Numbered from the stretch's first letter, positions 13,217 through 25,954 are shown. The stretch is DNA of 64,000 nucleotides from Deinococcus actinosclerus (GCF_001507665.1 NZ_CP013910.1:1735501-1799500), one strand, 5' to 3'. Notes: generated by a model from the sequence alone, not told the origin. Made by a program: numbers and translations.

Positions 13217-14890
13217 TCAGTCCACGACCTTGAAGCCCAGTTTCTCGGCCTGCTCGACGAAGAAGTTGATGTTCTCCGTGAGGGTCTGCTGACCGAGGCT
13301 CTTGCGGTGGTGTTCGCCGGTCGCGGCGATGATCAGCGTCTCGGCGAGGCACGCCGGCACCTGTCCCTCCCCGAACTGCAGGTCGATGTTGCTCGTCATG
13401 CCGCCGGGGGGCCGCACCACGCCGCCGGGGATGACGCGCACGCCGGGGATGGCCTGCACGCTCTCGTCCACGTCGGCCGGGCGGCCCTCGTCGAAGATCC
13501 ACGCGCCGGGCTTGACGTGCTGCGGGAAGATCACGGGGTTCGGGTCGCTGGTGGCCGTGAAGATCAGGTCGGCGTCCTTCAGGGTGTCGTAACTGGTGGT
13601 GGCGATGATCTCGGTGTCCTTCGCGGCGCGGCGCAGGGTGCCGGCGGTGCGTTCGAGCCGCTCGGCGTCACGGCCGATCATGATCAGTTTCGCCACCTGC
13701 GGCGCGATGGTCCGCGCGATCCCGAAGGCCACCACGCCGTTCGCGCCGACCACGGCGGCGGTCGCGTGCTTCAGGTCGCGGCCCTCGGCGGCGAAGTGCT
13801 CCAGGATGCCGGGAATGGCCGCCTTGATGGTCCCGGAGGTGTACGCCCCGCCGTTCGTGATCGTCAGGTCCGGCACGGCGGCCTGCACGTCGACGCCCTT
13901 GTTCCCCACCACACTCCAGAAGGCCCCCAGCCCGAAGACCTCGGCGCCGAGTTCCTGCGCGAGCCGCGCGCCCTCGATGGCGCGGCGGGTGGCGAGCTCG
14001 GGGTTGTCGCGGAACACGTCCGGCAGCAGCGGGCTGGAGAGCAGGTAGCAGCGGATGCTCTTGCCGTCCACCGTGCGGATCCCCTGGAGTTCCCCTATCT
14101 TCATGGGGCGCAGGCTGTCGGCCATCTGGCGCACGCTGCGCTCGCTGACGACGCCCTTTTCCACCAGTGGGCGCAGCCACGCGAAGCGCCGCGCGCTCCA
14201 GAAGTTCTCCAGGTTCATGGGATGGATCATGAACGCCGCCACGACCTCGTCGCTGCGCCGCCCGGCCAGCGGGACCGCCTCGCCCAGGCGCGGTTCGGTA
14301 CCGTCCACCATGCGGCCCACGTTCTCTTTGAACCGCCACGCCGCGGCGATCAGCAGCGCCAGCGCCGCCAGTTTCGCGGCCGGGCCGAGTGGCTGCGCCG
14401 CGACGGCCAGCGTGAAGGCCAGCAGGGCCGCCAGGGTCGCGGCGCTCACGTAGCCCCAGAAGCCGGCCACGGCAGCGTAGATCAGGACCGGCAGCGCGCA
14501 CACCCACAACGGGAGCGCGCCCGTGACCGCCAGACCCGCCAGCACGCCCAGCAGCACCAGATTCCCGCGCCCGCGCGGGGGCGTCTCGCCGTACAGGGCG
14601 CGCGGCGGGTTCAGGTGCCCCAGGTACGCGGCCAGCGCCGCCATGACCGTCACCTCCGGCAGGTTCAGGCTGGCGGCCATCAGCACCGCCAGGAAGCCCT
14701 TGGCCGCGTCGAGCAGGGCGGTCAGCGCGGCCAGCTGCGGGCCGACGCGGTACAGGACGTTCTCCACGCCCAGGTTGTGCGGGTTGTTGACGCGGACGTT
14801 CACGCCCGCGCGCGACAGGACAGCGTGCCCGAGGGGTGCGCTGCCGGTCAGGAACGCCACGAGCAGCAGCAGGGCCGAGAGAAACAGCAT
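13217..14890 (-). CDS. PlsY-like membrane domain fused to acyl-ACP reductase-like domain
   Basis: A 557-residue two-part protein. Residues 1 to about 210 are a multi-span membrane domain resembling glycerol-3-phosphate acyltransferase PlsY: NLGVENVLYRVG stands where PlsY has GxxNPGATNVLR, LLDAAKG follows, then GHLNPPR with PRGRG where PlsY has KGGKG. The key positions are altered. The C-terminal part resembles cyanobacterial long-chain acyl-ACP reductase (AAR): FGLGAFWSVVG, ITNGG, a dinucleotide loop VVGANGVVAFG (about 377), DEGRPADV, and ACLAET near the end, whose Cys (about 514) matches the AAR acyl-thioester Cys. The ATG at 14890 is supported by TAGAAT 7 nt upstream; an ATG at 14899 adds three residues. 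Confidence 0.75.
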   Translation of the reverse strand: MLFLSALLLLVAFLTGSAPLGHAVLSRAGVNVRVNNPHNLGVENVLYRVGPQLAALTALLDAAKGFLAVLMAASLNLPEVTVMAALAAYLGHLNPPRALYGETPPRGRGNLVLLGVLAGLAVTGALPLWVCALPVLIYAAVAGFWGYVSAATLAALLAFTLAVAAQPLGPAAKLAALALLIAAAWRFKENVGRMVDGTEPRLGEAVPLAGRRSDEVVAAFMIHPMNLENFWSARRFAWLRPLVEKGVVSERSVRQMADSLRPMKIGELQGIRTVDGKSIRCYLLSSPLLPDVFRDNPELATRRAIEGARLAQELGAEVFGLGAFWSVVGNKGVDVQAAVPDLTITNGGAYTSGTIKAAIPGILEHFAAEGRDLKHATAAVVGANGVVAFGIARTIAPQVAKLIMIGRDAERLERTAGTLRRAAKDTEIIATTSYDTLKDADLIFTATSDPNPVIFPQHVKPGAWIFDEGRPADVDESVQAIPGVRVIPGGVVRPPGGMTSNIDLQFGEGQVPACLAETLIIAATGEHHRKSLGQQTLTENINFFVEQAEKLGFKVVD

Positions 14891-14897
14891 GCCGCGC

Positions 14898-14903
14898 ATT
14901 CTA
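14898..14903 (-). promoter_or_regulatory. Leaderless -10 box of the PlsY/AAR-like gene
   Basis: TAGAAT, 7 nt, then the ATG at 14890. It is one of the closest matches to TATAAT in the window and decides the start. Confidence 0.5.
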
Positions 14904-14936
14904 CGGCACGGGGTGGCCCCGCCCCCGGCCGCCGGG

Positions 14937-15659
14937 TCAGGAGGCCGGCAGGTGCCGGTGTTCCCACACCAGGTCGCGCAGCACCCAGCCGCTGCCCGGG
15001 AAGCGCAGGCCCAGCCGCAGTTCGCCCAGCAGGTACTCGCGGACGTCGCGCACGCTGGTGCCCGCCTCCACCGCGTCACCCAGTGTCCGCTGGCCGTCGA
15101 GCAGCCGGGCGACCGGGTGGAGCGCGGCGCGCTGCCCGGCGGGCTGGAGTTTCAGCCGCGACCACTCGAAGCGGCCGGTGGGGGCCAGGCGCCCGTCCCG
15201 GACGGCCTGCGCGGCGGTCTGCGCCACCTCGAACAGCGGCAGCTCGACCTCGCGGGCCACGGCGCGCACCGAGCGGCCCTGCTCGCCGTCGAACATCGGC
15301 ACGCGGCCCTGGAACACCTGACTGGGACTGCCGATGGCGGCGCAGACCAGATCCCACTCGTCGCTGATGCGCGCCCAGTCGGTCGAGAAGTGGCCGTACG
15401 GGGCCAGGGGCGCGCCGGTCACGCCACGCTGCTCGAACCGGAAGGTGCCGGACTCGGCCAGGATCGGGCTGGCGTGGATGGCCTCGCTGCCCACCCAGTC
15501 GAGGATGCCGCCGGAGATGATCTCGCCGTTCATGAACGCCACGGTGAAGGGCACGTCGGACTGCACCTCGAGGACGCCCGTCTGCCGGGTGGTGTGGACG
15601 AGTTCCAGGACGCCCATCAGGGGCACATCGCTGAGCAGACCTTGCATGAATGTCTGCAC
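14937..15659 (-). CDS. DUF4388 domain protein
   Basis: A 240-residue cytosolic protein. The first 100 or so residues match DUF4388 (PATAN-like): LLSDVPLMGVLELVHTTRQTGVLEV, then a small beta domain FMNGEIISGGI. The family is common in Deinococcus and delta-proteobacteria, often with response regulators, and is thought to mediate protein interactions. The C-terminal part is helical and may be a winged-helix-like fold. The GTG start follows AGAGGTGG; an ATG lies four codons on. It precedes the PlsY/AAR-like gene on the same strand with a 46-nt gap. Confidence 0.75.
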   Translation of the reverse strand: MQTFMQGLLSDVPLMGVLELVHTTRQTGVLEVQSDVPFTVAFMNGEIISGGILDWVGSEAIHASPILAESGTFRFEQRGVTGAPLAPYGHFSTDWARISDEWDLVCAAIGSPSQVFQGRVPMFDGEQGRSVRAVAREVELPLFEVAQTAAQAVRDGRLAPTGRFEWSRLKLQPAGQRAALHPVARLLDGQRTLGDAVEAGTSVRDVREYLLGELRLGLRFPGSGWVLRDLVWEHRHLPAS

Positions 15660-15779
15660 GCTACCACCTCTCTGTCAGGCGCCCCGCGGATCAGGCCATA
15701 CACCCGGCAGGGGCGTGCCCGCCCGCACACCGGCCCGCCCACAGCGGTGAAGCCCAGACCGGCGGGCCGGGGCCACCGC

Positions 15780-17257
15780 TCAGGTCCCGCGCAGATCGGC
15801 CCAGGCCCCCCCGAGTTCGTGGGCGACGTCGGTGGCCCCCAGGCCGTAGCCGAAGCGGACGGCGGCGCGCTCGCCGGCCCGGGCGTGCAGGCGCACCCCG
15901 AGCCGGGCGGCGTCCCACGCCTCCAGGCCCTGCCCCAGCAGCGCCGCCAGGACGCCGCTGAGGGTATCTCCCATACCGGCGCTCGCCATGCCCGGGTGCC
16001 CGCCGCGCGAGACGCTCAGCTCCCCGGTGCGGGCCACGACGCTGGGGCCGCCCTTGAGGACGACCACCCCGCCCAGCCGGTCCTGCAACGCGCGGGCGGC
16101 GGCCAGCGGGTCGCGGGTGATCCCGGCGGCCGAGGTGCCCAGCAGCCGGGCGGCCTCGCCGGGGTGGGGCGTCCAGAGGCACGCCGCGTGCCCGCGCCCG
16201 GCCAGTTCGGGCTGGAGGGCGTCGGCGTCGAGGACGGTGGGGACCGCCCAGCCCAGCACCTCCAGGGCCAGGGCGGCGGCGTCCGGGCCCAGGCCCATGC
16301 CCAGGGCCACCGCGTCCGGGCGGCGCGCGGCGGGGGTATCGCGCAGGAACGCGGCGAGATCCGGGTGCCGCTGCGCCATGAGTTCCGGGGTGACGAGCGG
16401 CACCTCGGCCGCCGAGTGCAGCGTGACCAGCCCGGCCCCCGCGCGCAGCGCCCCCAGGCCGGCCAGGGCGGGGGCGCCGGTCGTGCCGGGGTGCCCCCCC
16501 ACCACCCACACGCGCCCGGCCACGCCCTTGTGGGCGGCGGCGGTGCGCTGCAGCAGCAGGGGCGCCAGGTCCAGGTCGCCGGGCTGCTCGGCCACCTGAA
16601 CGTCCGCCACCCAGGCGGGCGGGACACGCAGCGGCGCGAGCACCACCTCGCCGCTGCGTGCCGCCGCGTCCCCGAACAGCAGCGCGGCCTTCAACCCGGC
16701 GAAGGTGACGGTCACGTCCGCCTGCACGCTGGACTCCGCGCCGTTCGCCTCCGGCACCGTGGCCTGCGTGGCGTCCAGGCCGCTGGGCAGGTCGATGGCC
16801 AGCACGGGCGCGCCGCGCGAGCGGGCGGCGTTCAGCGCCGCCACCACCCCGGCCAGGGCGGGCCGCAGGGGGGACGGAACCCGGTGCCCAGCAGGCCGTC
16901 CACGACCAGCGCCGCGCCGCCCGCCTGCCGGGCCAGGGCAGCCGGGGTCAGGGGCCGGGTGTGGCCCCCCACCGCGTGCCAGCGCCGGCGGTTCAGTCGG
17001 GTCAGCGGGTGGGTGGAGGGGCGGGCCAGCACGCGCACGTCCCGCCCCAGTGCGAGGAGGTGCCGGGCGGCCACGAAGGCGTCCCCACCGTTGGCGCCCC
17101 CGCCGGCCAGCAGCAGCACGGGGCCCGCCGGGACGCGCCGCCCGGCCTCGTTGGCCACCGCGCGGCCCGCCTCCTCCATCGCCAGGTCGAGCAGGCCCGC
17201 CCGCTCCAGCCGGGCGTCCAGCGCGCGCACGCCCTCCGGGTCGAGGATCGCCGTCAC
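15780..17257 (-). pseudogene. nnr: Bifunctional NAD(P)H-hydrate epimerase/dehydratase, frameshifted
   Basis: Two overlapping frames together make one Nnr protein. The epimerase (YjeF_N) half is read from GTG 17257 with GGGANGGDAFVAARHL, reaches VDGLLGTGFRPP and then fails. The sequence continues one frame over with VVAALNAARSRGAPVLAIDLPSG. The dehydratase (carbohydrate kinase-like) half follows with VVGGHPGTTGAP, WTPHPGEAARLLG, VVLKGG and ASAGMGDTLSGV. One missing C in the six-C run at 16868-16873 explains the break. Nnr repairs hydrated NADH/NADPH. It may be a pseudogene, a polymorphic tract or a sequencing error; the dehydratase half alone is intact from 16847. Confidence 0.85.
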
Positions 17258-17271
17258 GCGCCCGCCCCGCC

Positions 17272-18078
17272 TCAGCTGCCCGCGCCGCGCAGCGCCAGGA
17301 AGACGATCAGCGCCAGGACGGCCAGCACGGCGAACCGCAGGTACTTGAGGTTCGGGTTGCGGCTGAACTGCTCCTTCACCTCGGCCTGGGTGTCCTCGCG
17401 CGAGCGTTTCATGGCGAGCCGCTGCCCCTGCCGGATGTGCCGCACGCCCTCGGCGACGCGGCCCTGGCGGCGCACCGCCACGCCGAGGTTGTGGTGCCCG
17501 CCGTCGTACTCGGGCGCCAGGCGGATGACCTCGCGGTAGATGGTCTCCGCCTCCGCGAAGCGTCCGGCCTCCAGTTCGAGGTTGCCCAGGTTCGTCAGCG
17601 CGCGGTAGTGCCCGGGGTCGGCGGCGCGCGCGGCGTCCAGGGCCGCGCGCGCCTGCACCTCGTCGTCCAGCATCGCGTGCAGCACGCCCTGGGCGTTGAG
17701 CGCCTCGGCCCGCGTGAGGGGCTGCGCCAGCGCGCCCGCGAGCCGCTCGGCGAGCACCTGGGCGTCCGGTTCCTTCTGCGCGGCCTCCAGGGCGTTCAGG
17801 GCCTCCAGCACGGCGTCCGGATGGACATACAGCCGCAGTTCAGCCGCCAGCGGGTGGGCCAGCTCGCGCGAGACGCCCTGGTACGCCAGGAGCTGCTGCC
17901 GGGCCGCCGGGTAGCGCCGGGCGCGGATCTCGCCCTGCACCGAGCGCAGGATCTGCAGGGCGTCGATCAGCTCCGGGCTCTCGCCCTGCACGCTGGCGGT
18001 CGCGGCGGCCCGGCGCCAGTCCCCGGCGCGGATCAGGTCCGCCAGGGACGGCGGCGCGACCGGCGTGTCCGTCGTCAC
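17272..18078 (-). CDS. TPR repeat protein with C-terminal membrane anchor
   Basis: A 268-residue protein. Residues from about 125 to 215 hold two to three tetratricopeptide repeats (ALTNLGNLELEAGRFAEAE, then HHNLGVAVRRQGRVAEGV). A basic stretch follows, and the last 25 residues form one membrane helix (FAVLAVLALIVFLAL), so the repeats face the cytosol as a tail-anchored scaffold. The partner is unknown. It starts GTG and lies 14 nt upstream of nnr, so the two are one transcript. It is divergent from rsmA. Confidence 0.72.
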   Translation of the reverse strand: MTTDTPVAPPSLADLIRAGDWRRAAATASVQGESPELIDALQILRSVQGEIRARRYPAARQQLLAYQGVSRELAHPLAAELRLYVHPDAVLEALNALEAAQKEPDAQVLAERLAGALAQPLTRAEALNAQGVLHAMLDDEVQARAALDAARAADPGHYRALTNLGNLELEAGRFAEAETIYREVIRLAPEYDGGHHNLGVAVRRQGRVAEGVRHIRQGQRLAMKRSREDTQAEVKEQFSRNPNLKYLRFAVLAVLALIVFLALRGAGS

Positions 18079-18152
18079 GGCGACACCCGCGCGGTCTGGG
18101 GGCGGGGCGGGGAGGGTGGCAGCAGCGGCCCGGAACGGAAACTCACCCCGTG

Positions 18153-18160
18153 AGTATACT
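18153..18160. promoter_or_regulatory. Palindromic -10 box between TPR gene and rsmA
   Basis: AGTATACT reads the same on both strands and gives TATACT in each direction, about 75 nt from the TPR gene start and 90 nt from the rsmA start. A CTCAC-CCC-GTGAG hairpin overlaps it. It could be a shared divergent promoter core; no clear -35 is seen. Confidence 0.45.
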
Positions 18161-18248
18161 GACGTGTTCCCGGCGCGCCCGCAGCGGCGCTCACCGTTGT
18201 CCCGCCCCCAGTTCCCCCCACTTCCTGGCCCCGGAGGGCCGTCGCCGC

Positions 18249-19181
<933 letters not shown>

Positions 19182-19255
19182 TCGCAGCACGCTGGATCAC
19201 CCGTCCCACCCGCCATTCAGGAGCCGCCGACCCCGGCGTCCCGGAGGAAAATCCT

Positions 19256-20260
19256 GTGAAGTTCTACATCATCGGTGACGTGACCGTCGATCACCTCTAT
19301 CACCTTGAGCGTCTGCCCGAACCCGGCGAGGAAGTCACGCCGACCCAGGCGAGCATGAAACCCGGCGGCGCCGGCGGCACCATGAGCGTCACCCTGGCCC
19401 GCCTGGGCCACGCCGTCACCCTGGCCGCCCGCGTGGGCGACGATCCCTTCGCGGAGTACGCCCTGAGCCGCGTGCGCGAGAGTGGCGTCAGCGAGGCGGC
19501 CATCCAGCGGGACGCCAGCCGCATCACCAGCACCATCACGGTCATGCAGACCAGCGGCGGCGAGCGCGCCATGATCAGCGACGGCGCGGCCAACCGCCAG
19601 CTCGACCCGGCCGGGCTGAAGAAGAAGGACGTGGAGGGCTCGGACGCGCTGATCATCAACGCCTACGCCCTGACCGAGGGGCCGCAGCGCGAGTTCAGCC
19701 TCGCGGCCATCGAGGCGGCGCGCGGCGCGAAGACGCCGGTCCCGGTATTCATCGACCTGGGGACCGGCGCCGTGAACAAGGCCGGCACCACCCTGCTGAG
19801 CGACGTGGTCGGCGCAGATTACCTGATGCTCAACCAGCACGAACTCCAGGCGCTGACCGGCACCAGTTCGATCAGCGCGGCGCTGGCGCAGCTGGGCAAG
19901 GCCGGCGCGCAGCGGGTCGTGGTGAAGGTCGGCAAGATGGGCTCGATCACCTGGACGCCCGACGACACCGAACTCGTGGACGCCTATCGGCCCGCCGGGA
20001 AGGTCGTGGACTCCACCGGGGCCGGGGACACCTTCACGGCCGTGTTCGCGCACGCCATCCTGGCCGGGGCGGGCATGGGCGGGGCGGCGCGCGCCGCGAA
20101 CGCGGCCGGGGCCCTGGCCGCGACCGGGGTGGGCGCGCAGGAACGGCCCATCACCCACGAGGATCTGGCGGCCATCGTGCCGGAACTCGCCGCAGCGGCG
20201 CCCGCGCCCGCCCCGGCCCCTGCGAAGACCACGCGCAGCCGCAAGACACCGGCCAGCTGA
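19256..20260 (+). CDS. PfkB/ribokinase family carbohydrate kinase
   Basis: A 334-residue sugar or nucleoside kinase. The N-terminal signature is GGAGGTMSVTLARLG and the C-terminal ATP-site signature is DSTGAGDTFTAVF, with the catalytic Asp in GAGD. The last 35 residues are an Ala/Pro/Lys tail, probably disordered. The sugar cannot be read from the sequence. The GTG start follows GGAGG 8 nt upstream. It lies 74 nt after rsmA on the same strand, so the two may be co-transcribed. Confidence 0.83.
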   Translation: MKFYIIGDVTVDHLYHLERLPEPGEEVTPTQASMKPGGAGGTMSVTLARLGHAVTLAARVGDDPFAEYALSRVRESGVSEAAIQRDASRITSTITVMQTSGGERAMISDGAANRQLDPAGLKKKDVEGSDALIINAYALTEGPQREFSLAAIEAARGAKTPVPVFIDLGTGAVNKAGTTLLSDVVGADYLMLNQHELQALTGTSSISAALAQLGKAGAQRVVVKVGKMGSITWTPDDTELVDAYRPAGKVVDSTGAGDTFTAVFAHAILAGAGMGGAARAANAAGALAATGVGAQERPITHEDLAAIVPELAAAAPAPAPAPAKTTRSRKTPAS

Positions 20261-20278
20261 GACACCGCTTAGGGCCGC

Positions 20279-20322
20279 AGAAGGGGGGGCCGGTAGGCTG
20301 TGACGCCACCGGCCCCCCTTCT
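20279..20322. terminator. Terminator between pfkB-like gene and ilvC
   Basis: AGAAGGGGGGGCCGGT pairs with ACCGGCCCCCCTTCT (one unpaired G). It separates two convergent genes and can end transcription from both. Confidence 0.7.
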
Positions 20323-20332
20323 CTGCTGCCGC

Positions 20333-21343
<1,011 letters not shown>

Positions 21344-21400
21344 GTTCGGGATTCTCCTACAGAACGTGATTTGAGTGACTGGGCGGACTAGGCGGGTTCA

Positions 21401-21445
21401 GGAAGGTTGATGGGTTTTCTTTCGACCATCAACTGTCAACCATCT
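21401..21445. repeat. Small palindromic repeat (family 2) in ilvN-ilvC gap
   Basis: GTTGATGG (21406-21413) and CCATCAAC (21426-21433) form a hairpin, with GGAAG/CTTCC just outside. The same TTGATGG core occurs in larger palindromes at 24017 and 35362. It lies within the operon, so it may be an mRNA-processing or stability structure. Confidence 0.45.
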
Positions 21446-21447
21446 TC

Positions 21448-23792
<2,345 letters not shown>

Positions 23793-23819
23793 GGTCTCCT
23801 CCGTGCCTGCGCTCGTATG

Positions 23820-23848
23820 AAAAACCCCCACCCGGGTGTGGGTGGGGG
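23820..23848 (-). terminator. ilvB attenuator hairpin
   Basis: On the minus strand CCCCCACCC-ACACCC-GGGTGGGGG is followed by TTTTT: a 9-bp perfect GC stem and U-tract, 20 nt after the leader-peptide stop and 27 nt before ilvB. The five Gs of the leader codons Gly13-Gly14 (23881-23885 region) can pair with the first C arm, giving an alternative structure if the ribosome stalls upstream. Confidence 0.85.
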
Positions 23849-23868
23849 TGTGCGGGTCGGCGGTACGC

Positions 23869-23922
23869 CTAGCCTCGGACTCCCCCGATGCTAAGAAGTA
23901 CCACCACGATCGCCGCGTTCAT
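23869..23922 (-). CDS. ilv operon leader peptide
   Basis: A 17-codon reading frame, MNAAIVVVLLSIGGVRG, with eight branched-chain residues of which seven lie in an eight-codon block (IVVVLLSI). It ends 20 nt before a rho-independent terminator and lies just upstream of ilvB. This is the classic layout for ribosome-mediated attenuation: starvation for charged Ile, Val or Leu tRNA stalls the ribosome in the block, and the terminator arm is sequestered. A -10 box 6 nt upstream suggests the peptide is translated from a leaderless end. Confidence 0.82.
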   Translation of the reverse strand: MNAAIVVVLLSIGGVRG

Positions 23923-23928
23923 GGCCTC

Positions 23929-23958
23929 ACCATAGGCCCCGGCCTGAACCGGGTGCAA
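23929..23958 (-). promoter_or_regulatory. Promoter of the ilv leader and operon
   Basis: TTGCAC, an 18-nt spacer and TATGGT, then 6 nt to the leader-peptide ATG. This predicts transcription starting at or next to the leader peptide start codon. Confidence 0.55.
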
Positions 23959-24016
23959 GGCGCGTCTAGACCGCCGGGCGTTCCGGACCGGGGAACAAAC
24001 GGGCGTTCGTACGTCA

Positions 24017-24077
24017 GGTGAAAGGTCAAAAGTCGGTGGCTGATGGAATCGAACTCCATCAACCACCGACCTTTCAC
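24017..24077. repeat. Palindromic repeat (family 2) after vanW
   Basis: GTCGGTGGCTGATGGA (24032-24047) pairs with TCCATCAACCACCGAC (24055-24070) with one C-A mismatch; GTGAAAGGTC outside pairs with GACCTTTCAC across a 7-nt insertion. It ends 3 nt from the vanW stop and so may terminate that gene. A near relative lies at 35362-35413. Confidence 0.6.
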
Positions 24078-24079
24078 TC

Positions 24080-25783
24080 TCAACCCCTGGGGCCGGTCTC
24101 GTACACCGCCTGCCAGGCCTTGTACACCGTGCTGACCTTGTCGGTGCGCACGCCGCTGGCGTCCTTGATGGTCCGGGTGATGTAGAGGCTGTAGCCGTCG
24201 GCGGCCCAGTCCACCTGACGCATGGTGCCGGGGCGCAGGTTCGGGTTCACCACGTACTTGGGGGCCGGGTGCGGCACGCGGGCGGTGATGACCGCCGGGC
24301 TGATGTTGACGGTCCGCTTGGGCTTCACGCCCCAGACCTCCACGGTCAGGGTGCTGCGGGCGTCGTCGTTGCGGGTCTTGATCAGGATGGGCGCCGTGGT
24401 GTCGTTCTTCATGCGCAGGTCGAGTCCAGGGTCGTACACGGCGGCCTCGAAGCCCACCTGCGGCTCGTAGTAGCCCACGCGGTAGGAGTGCTGGTTGCGC
24501 TCGACGATCGGCAGGCCCGCCTGGTACAGCGCGCGGAAGGTGGTGGTGCTCACCTGGCACACGCCGCCGCCCAGGCCGTCCACGGTGCGGCCACCGCTGA
24601 TGATCAGGCCGCCCACGAACCCGTTCGACGCGTCGATACCCCCCAGGCTGTTCAGGAAGCTGAATACCTCACCGGCCGGGACCACCGAGCCGTTGATCTT
24701 CGCGGCGGCGTTGGCGACGTTCGTGCGGCGCGCGGCGCTGGAGTGGTAGTACGTGCTGGTCCCCACGGCGATCAGTTCGAGCTTGTCGGCGGCGGGAAGT
24801 TTGTCGACCGTCAGGGTAGGCTGGTCGGCTTTGCTGGGGAACACCACGGTCTTGACGGTGGGATCGAGCACGGCCTTGCGGAACAGCGCGTACGCGGCGG
24901 CGCGGTCGGTGACCAGCCCGGCCTTCTCCTTCGCCTTGACCAGCTTGCCGCCCTGGAGGACGTAGCGGGCGTTCAGGGCAGGCTGGTCGACGGCGTCGGT
25001 CAGGCGGCCGAACGCGGCCTTGAGGGTCGCGTCGTCGGGTTCGATGCCGCTGTCACGCACCCAGTACAGGTCGGCGACCTGGAGGGCGGTCAGGCCACCC
25101 TTGCGGGCCGTGCCGTTCAGCGTGACGGTGAAGGGGCGGGCCAGGGCGTTGCCCTGCGCCACGTACGTGTTCAGGGTGGCGGCCGTGAGCTTCGCGGGTG
25201 TGGCCTTCACCGTGACGGTCAGTGCGGTCAGGTCGGGGTTGGCGACGTAGGCGTTCACGGCGCCGGTCACGTCGGGGCTCAGGCCAGGCGCATCGGCTTT
25301 CACGGCGTAGCGCTTGCTGACCTTGTCGAAGTACACGCTGGCGTTTTTCGGGGCGGTGTTCAGCCCGGCCGTCAGGGCGGTCAGGGTAGCCTTCGCCCTG
25401 GCGGCGTCCACGGCGGCGGTCAGGGGGATGTCCTGGGTGGGGGCCTGACCGATCATGCCCTGGAGTTTCTGGAGGACGCCGCGCTCCTGCGTGATCTTCA
25501 GCGCGGCGTCCACACTGGTTGCCGCGTCGGCGTGCCAGCCGAGTTTCTCGGCACTCAGCGTCCAGGTGGTCTTGCCGGCGGTAACAGTGACCTGCGGGGG
25601 CGTCGCGGCGCGGCTGCCCACGGCGGCCAGGGCCTGCTCGCGGGTCATGCCGCTCACGTCCGTCCCGGCGATGCGCAGGCCGGGGGCGAGGGTGGTGGTG
25701 TTCTGCGTGGCGGCAACCGCGAGCGCTCCCCCCACGAGGAGAGCGACGGTTCCGGCGGTGATTCCTGCGGCCCAGACCTTCAT
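24080..25783 (-). CDS. VanW family protein with putative peptidoglycan-binding repeats
   Basis: A 567-residue exported protein. After an uncleaved or cleaved signal helix (AAGITAGTVALLVGGALAVA) come two YoaR-like putative peptidoglycan-binding domains (about 30-300) and then the VanW domain: VPAGEVFSFL, GGGVCQVSTTTF, NQHSYRVGYYEPQVG and YDPGLDLRMKN. It probably acts at the cell wall. The name comes from a vancomycin-resistance cluster, but the activity of VanW is not established. The ATG at 25783 has TACACT 7 nt upstream and matches the start of the signal helix. Confidence 0.82.
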   Translation of the reverse strand: MKVWAAGITAGTVALLVGGALAVAATQNTTTLAPGLRIAGTDVSGMTREQALAAVGSRAATPPQVTVTAGKTTWTLSAEKLGWHADAATSVDAALKITQERGVLQKLQGMIGQAPTQDIPLTAAVDAARAKATLTALTAGLNTAPKNASVYFDKVSKRYAVKADAPGLSPDVTGAVNAYVANPDLTALTVTVKATPAKLTAATLNTYVAQGNALARPFTVTLNGTARKGGLTALQVADLYWVRDSGIEPDDATLKAAFGRLTDAVDQPALNARYVLQGGKLVKAKEKAGLVTDRAAAYALFRKAVLDPTVKTVVFPSKADQPTLTVDKLPAADKLELIAVGTSTYYHSSAARRTNVANAAAKINGSVVPAGEVFSFLNSLGGIDASNGFVGGLIISGGRTVDGLGGGVCQVSTTTFRALYQAGLPIVERNQHSYRVGYYEPQVGFEAAVYDPGLDLRMKNDTTAPILIKTRNDDARSTLTVEVWGVKPKRTVNISPAVITARVPHPAPKYVVNPNLRPGTMRQVDWAADGYSLYITRTIKDASGVRTDKVSTVYKAWQAVYETGPRG

Positions 25784-25790
25784 CGCAGGC

Positions 25791-25796
25791 AGTGTA
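25791..25796 (-). promoter_or_regulatory. Leaderless -10 box of vanW
   Basis: TACACT, 7 nt, then the ATG at 25783; identical to the ispH, mocR and recN arrangement. Confidence 0.5.
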
Positions 25797-25954
25797 AGGA
25801 AGTTCACGCGTCCGTGATTGAGAATTGTGCACGTTCGCCAGACAGGTGCCTCTTCATGAAGCTTCCGTCAGGAACAGGGGCCCCATACGTCCCGCCAGTT
25901 CGGACGAAATGCGCAGGAGCCCCTCCAGCACATGGAGGAGCCCACCGCTCAATG

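Noticed and set aside
12134..15367. 1077-codon open frame on the plus strand (and similar giant frames at 14523-17348 plus and 57739-60585 minus)
   Set aside because: They are antisense to well-identified genes, have low-complexity Arg/Gly/His/Gln composition and no domain. High GC removes stop codons from shadow frames.
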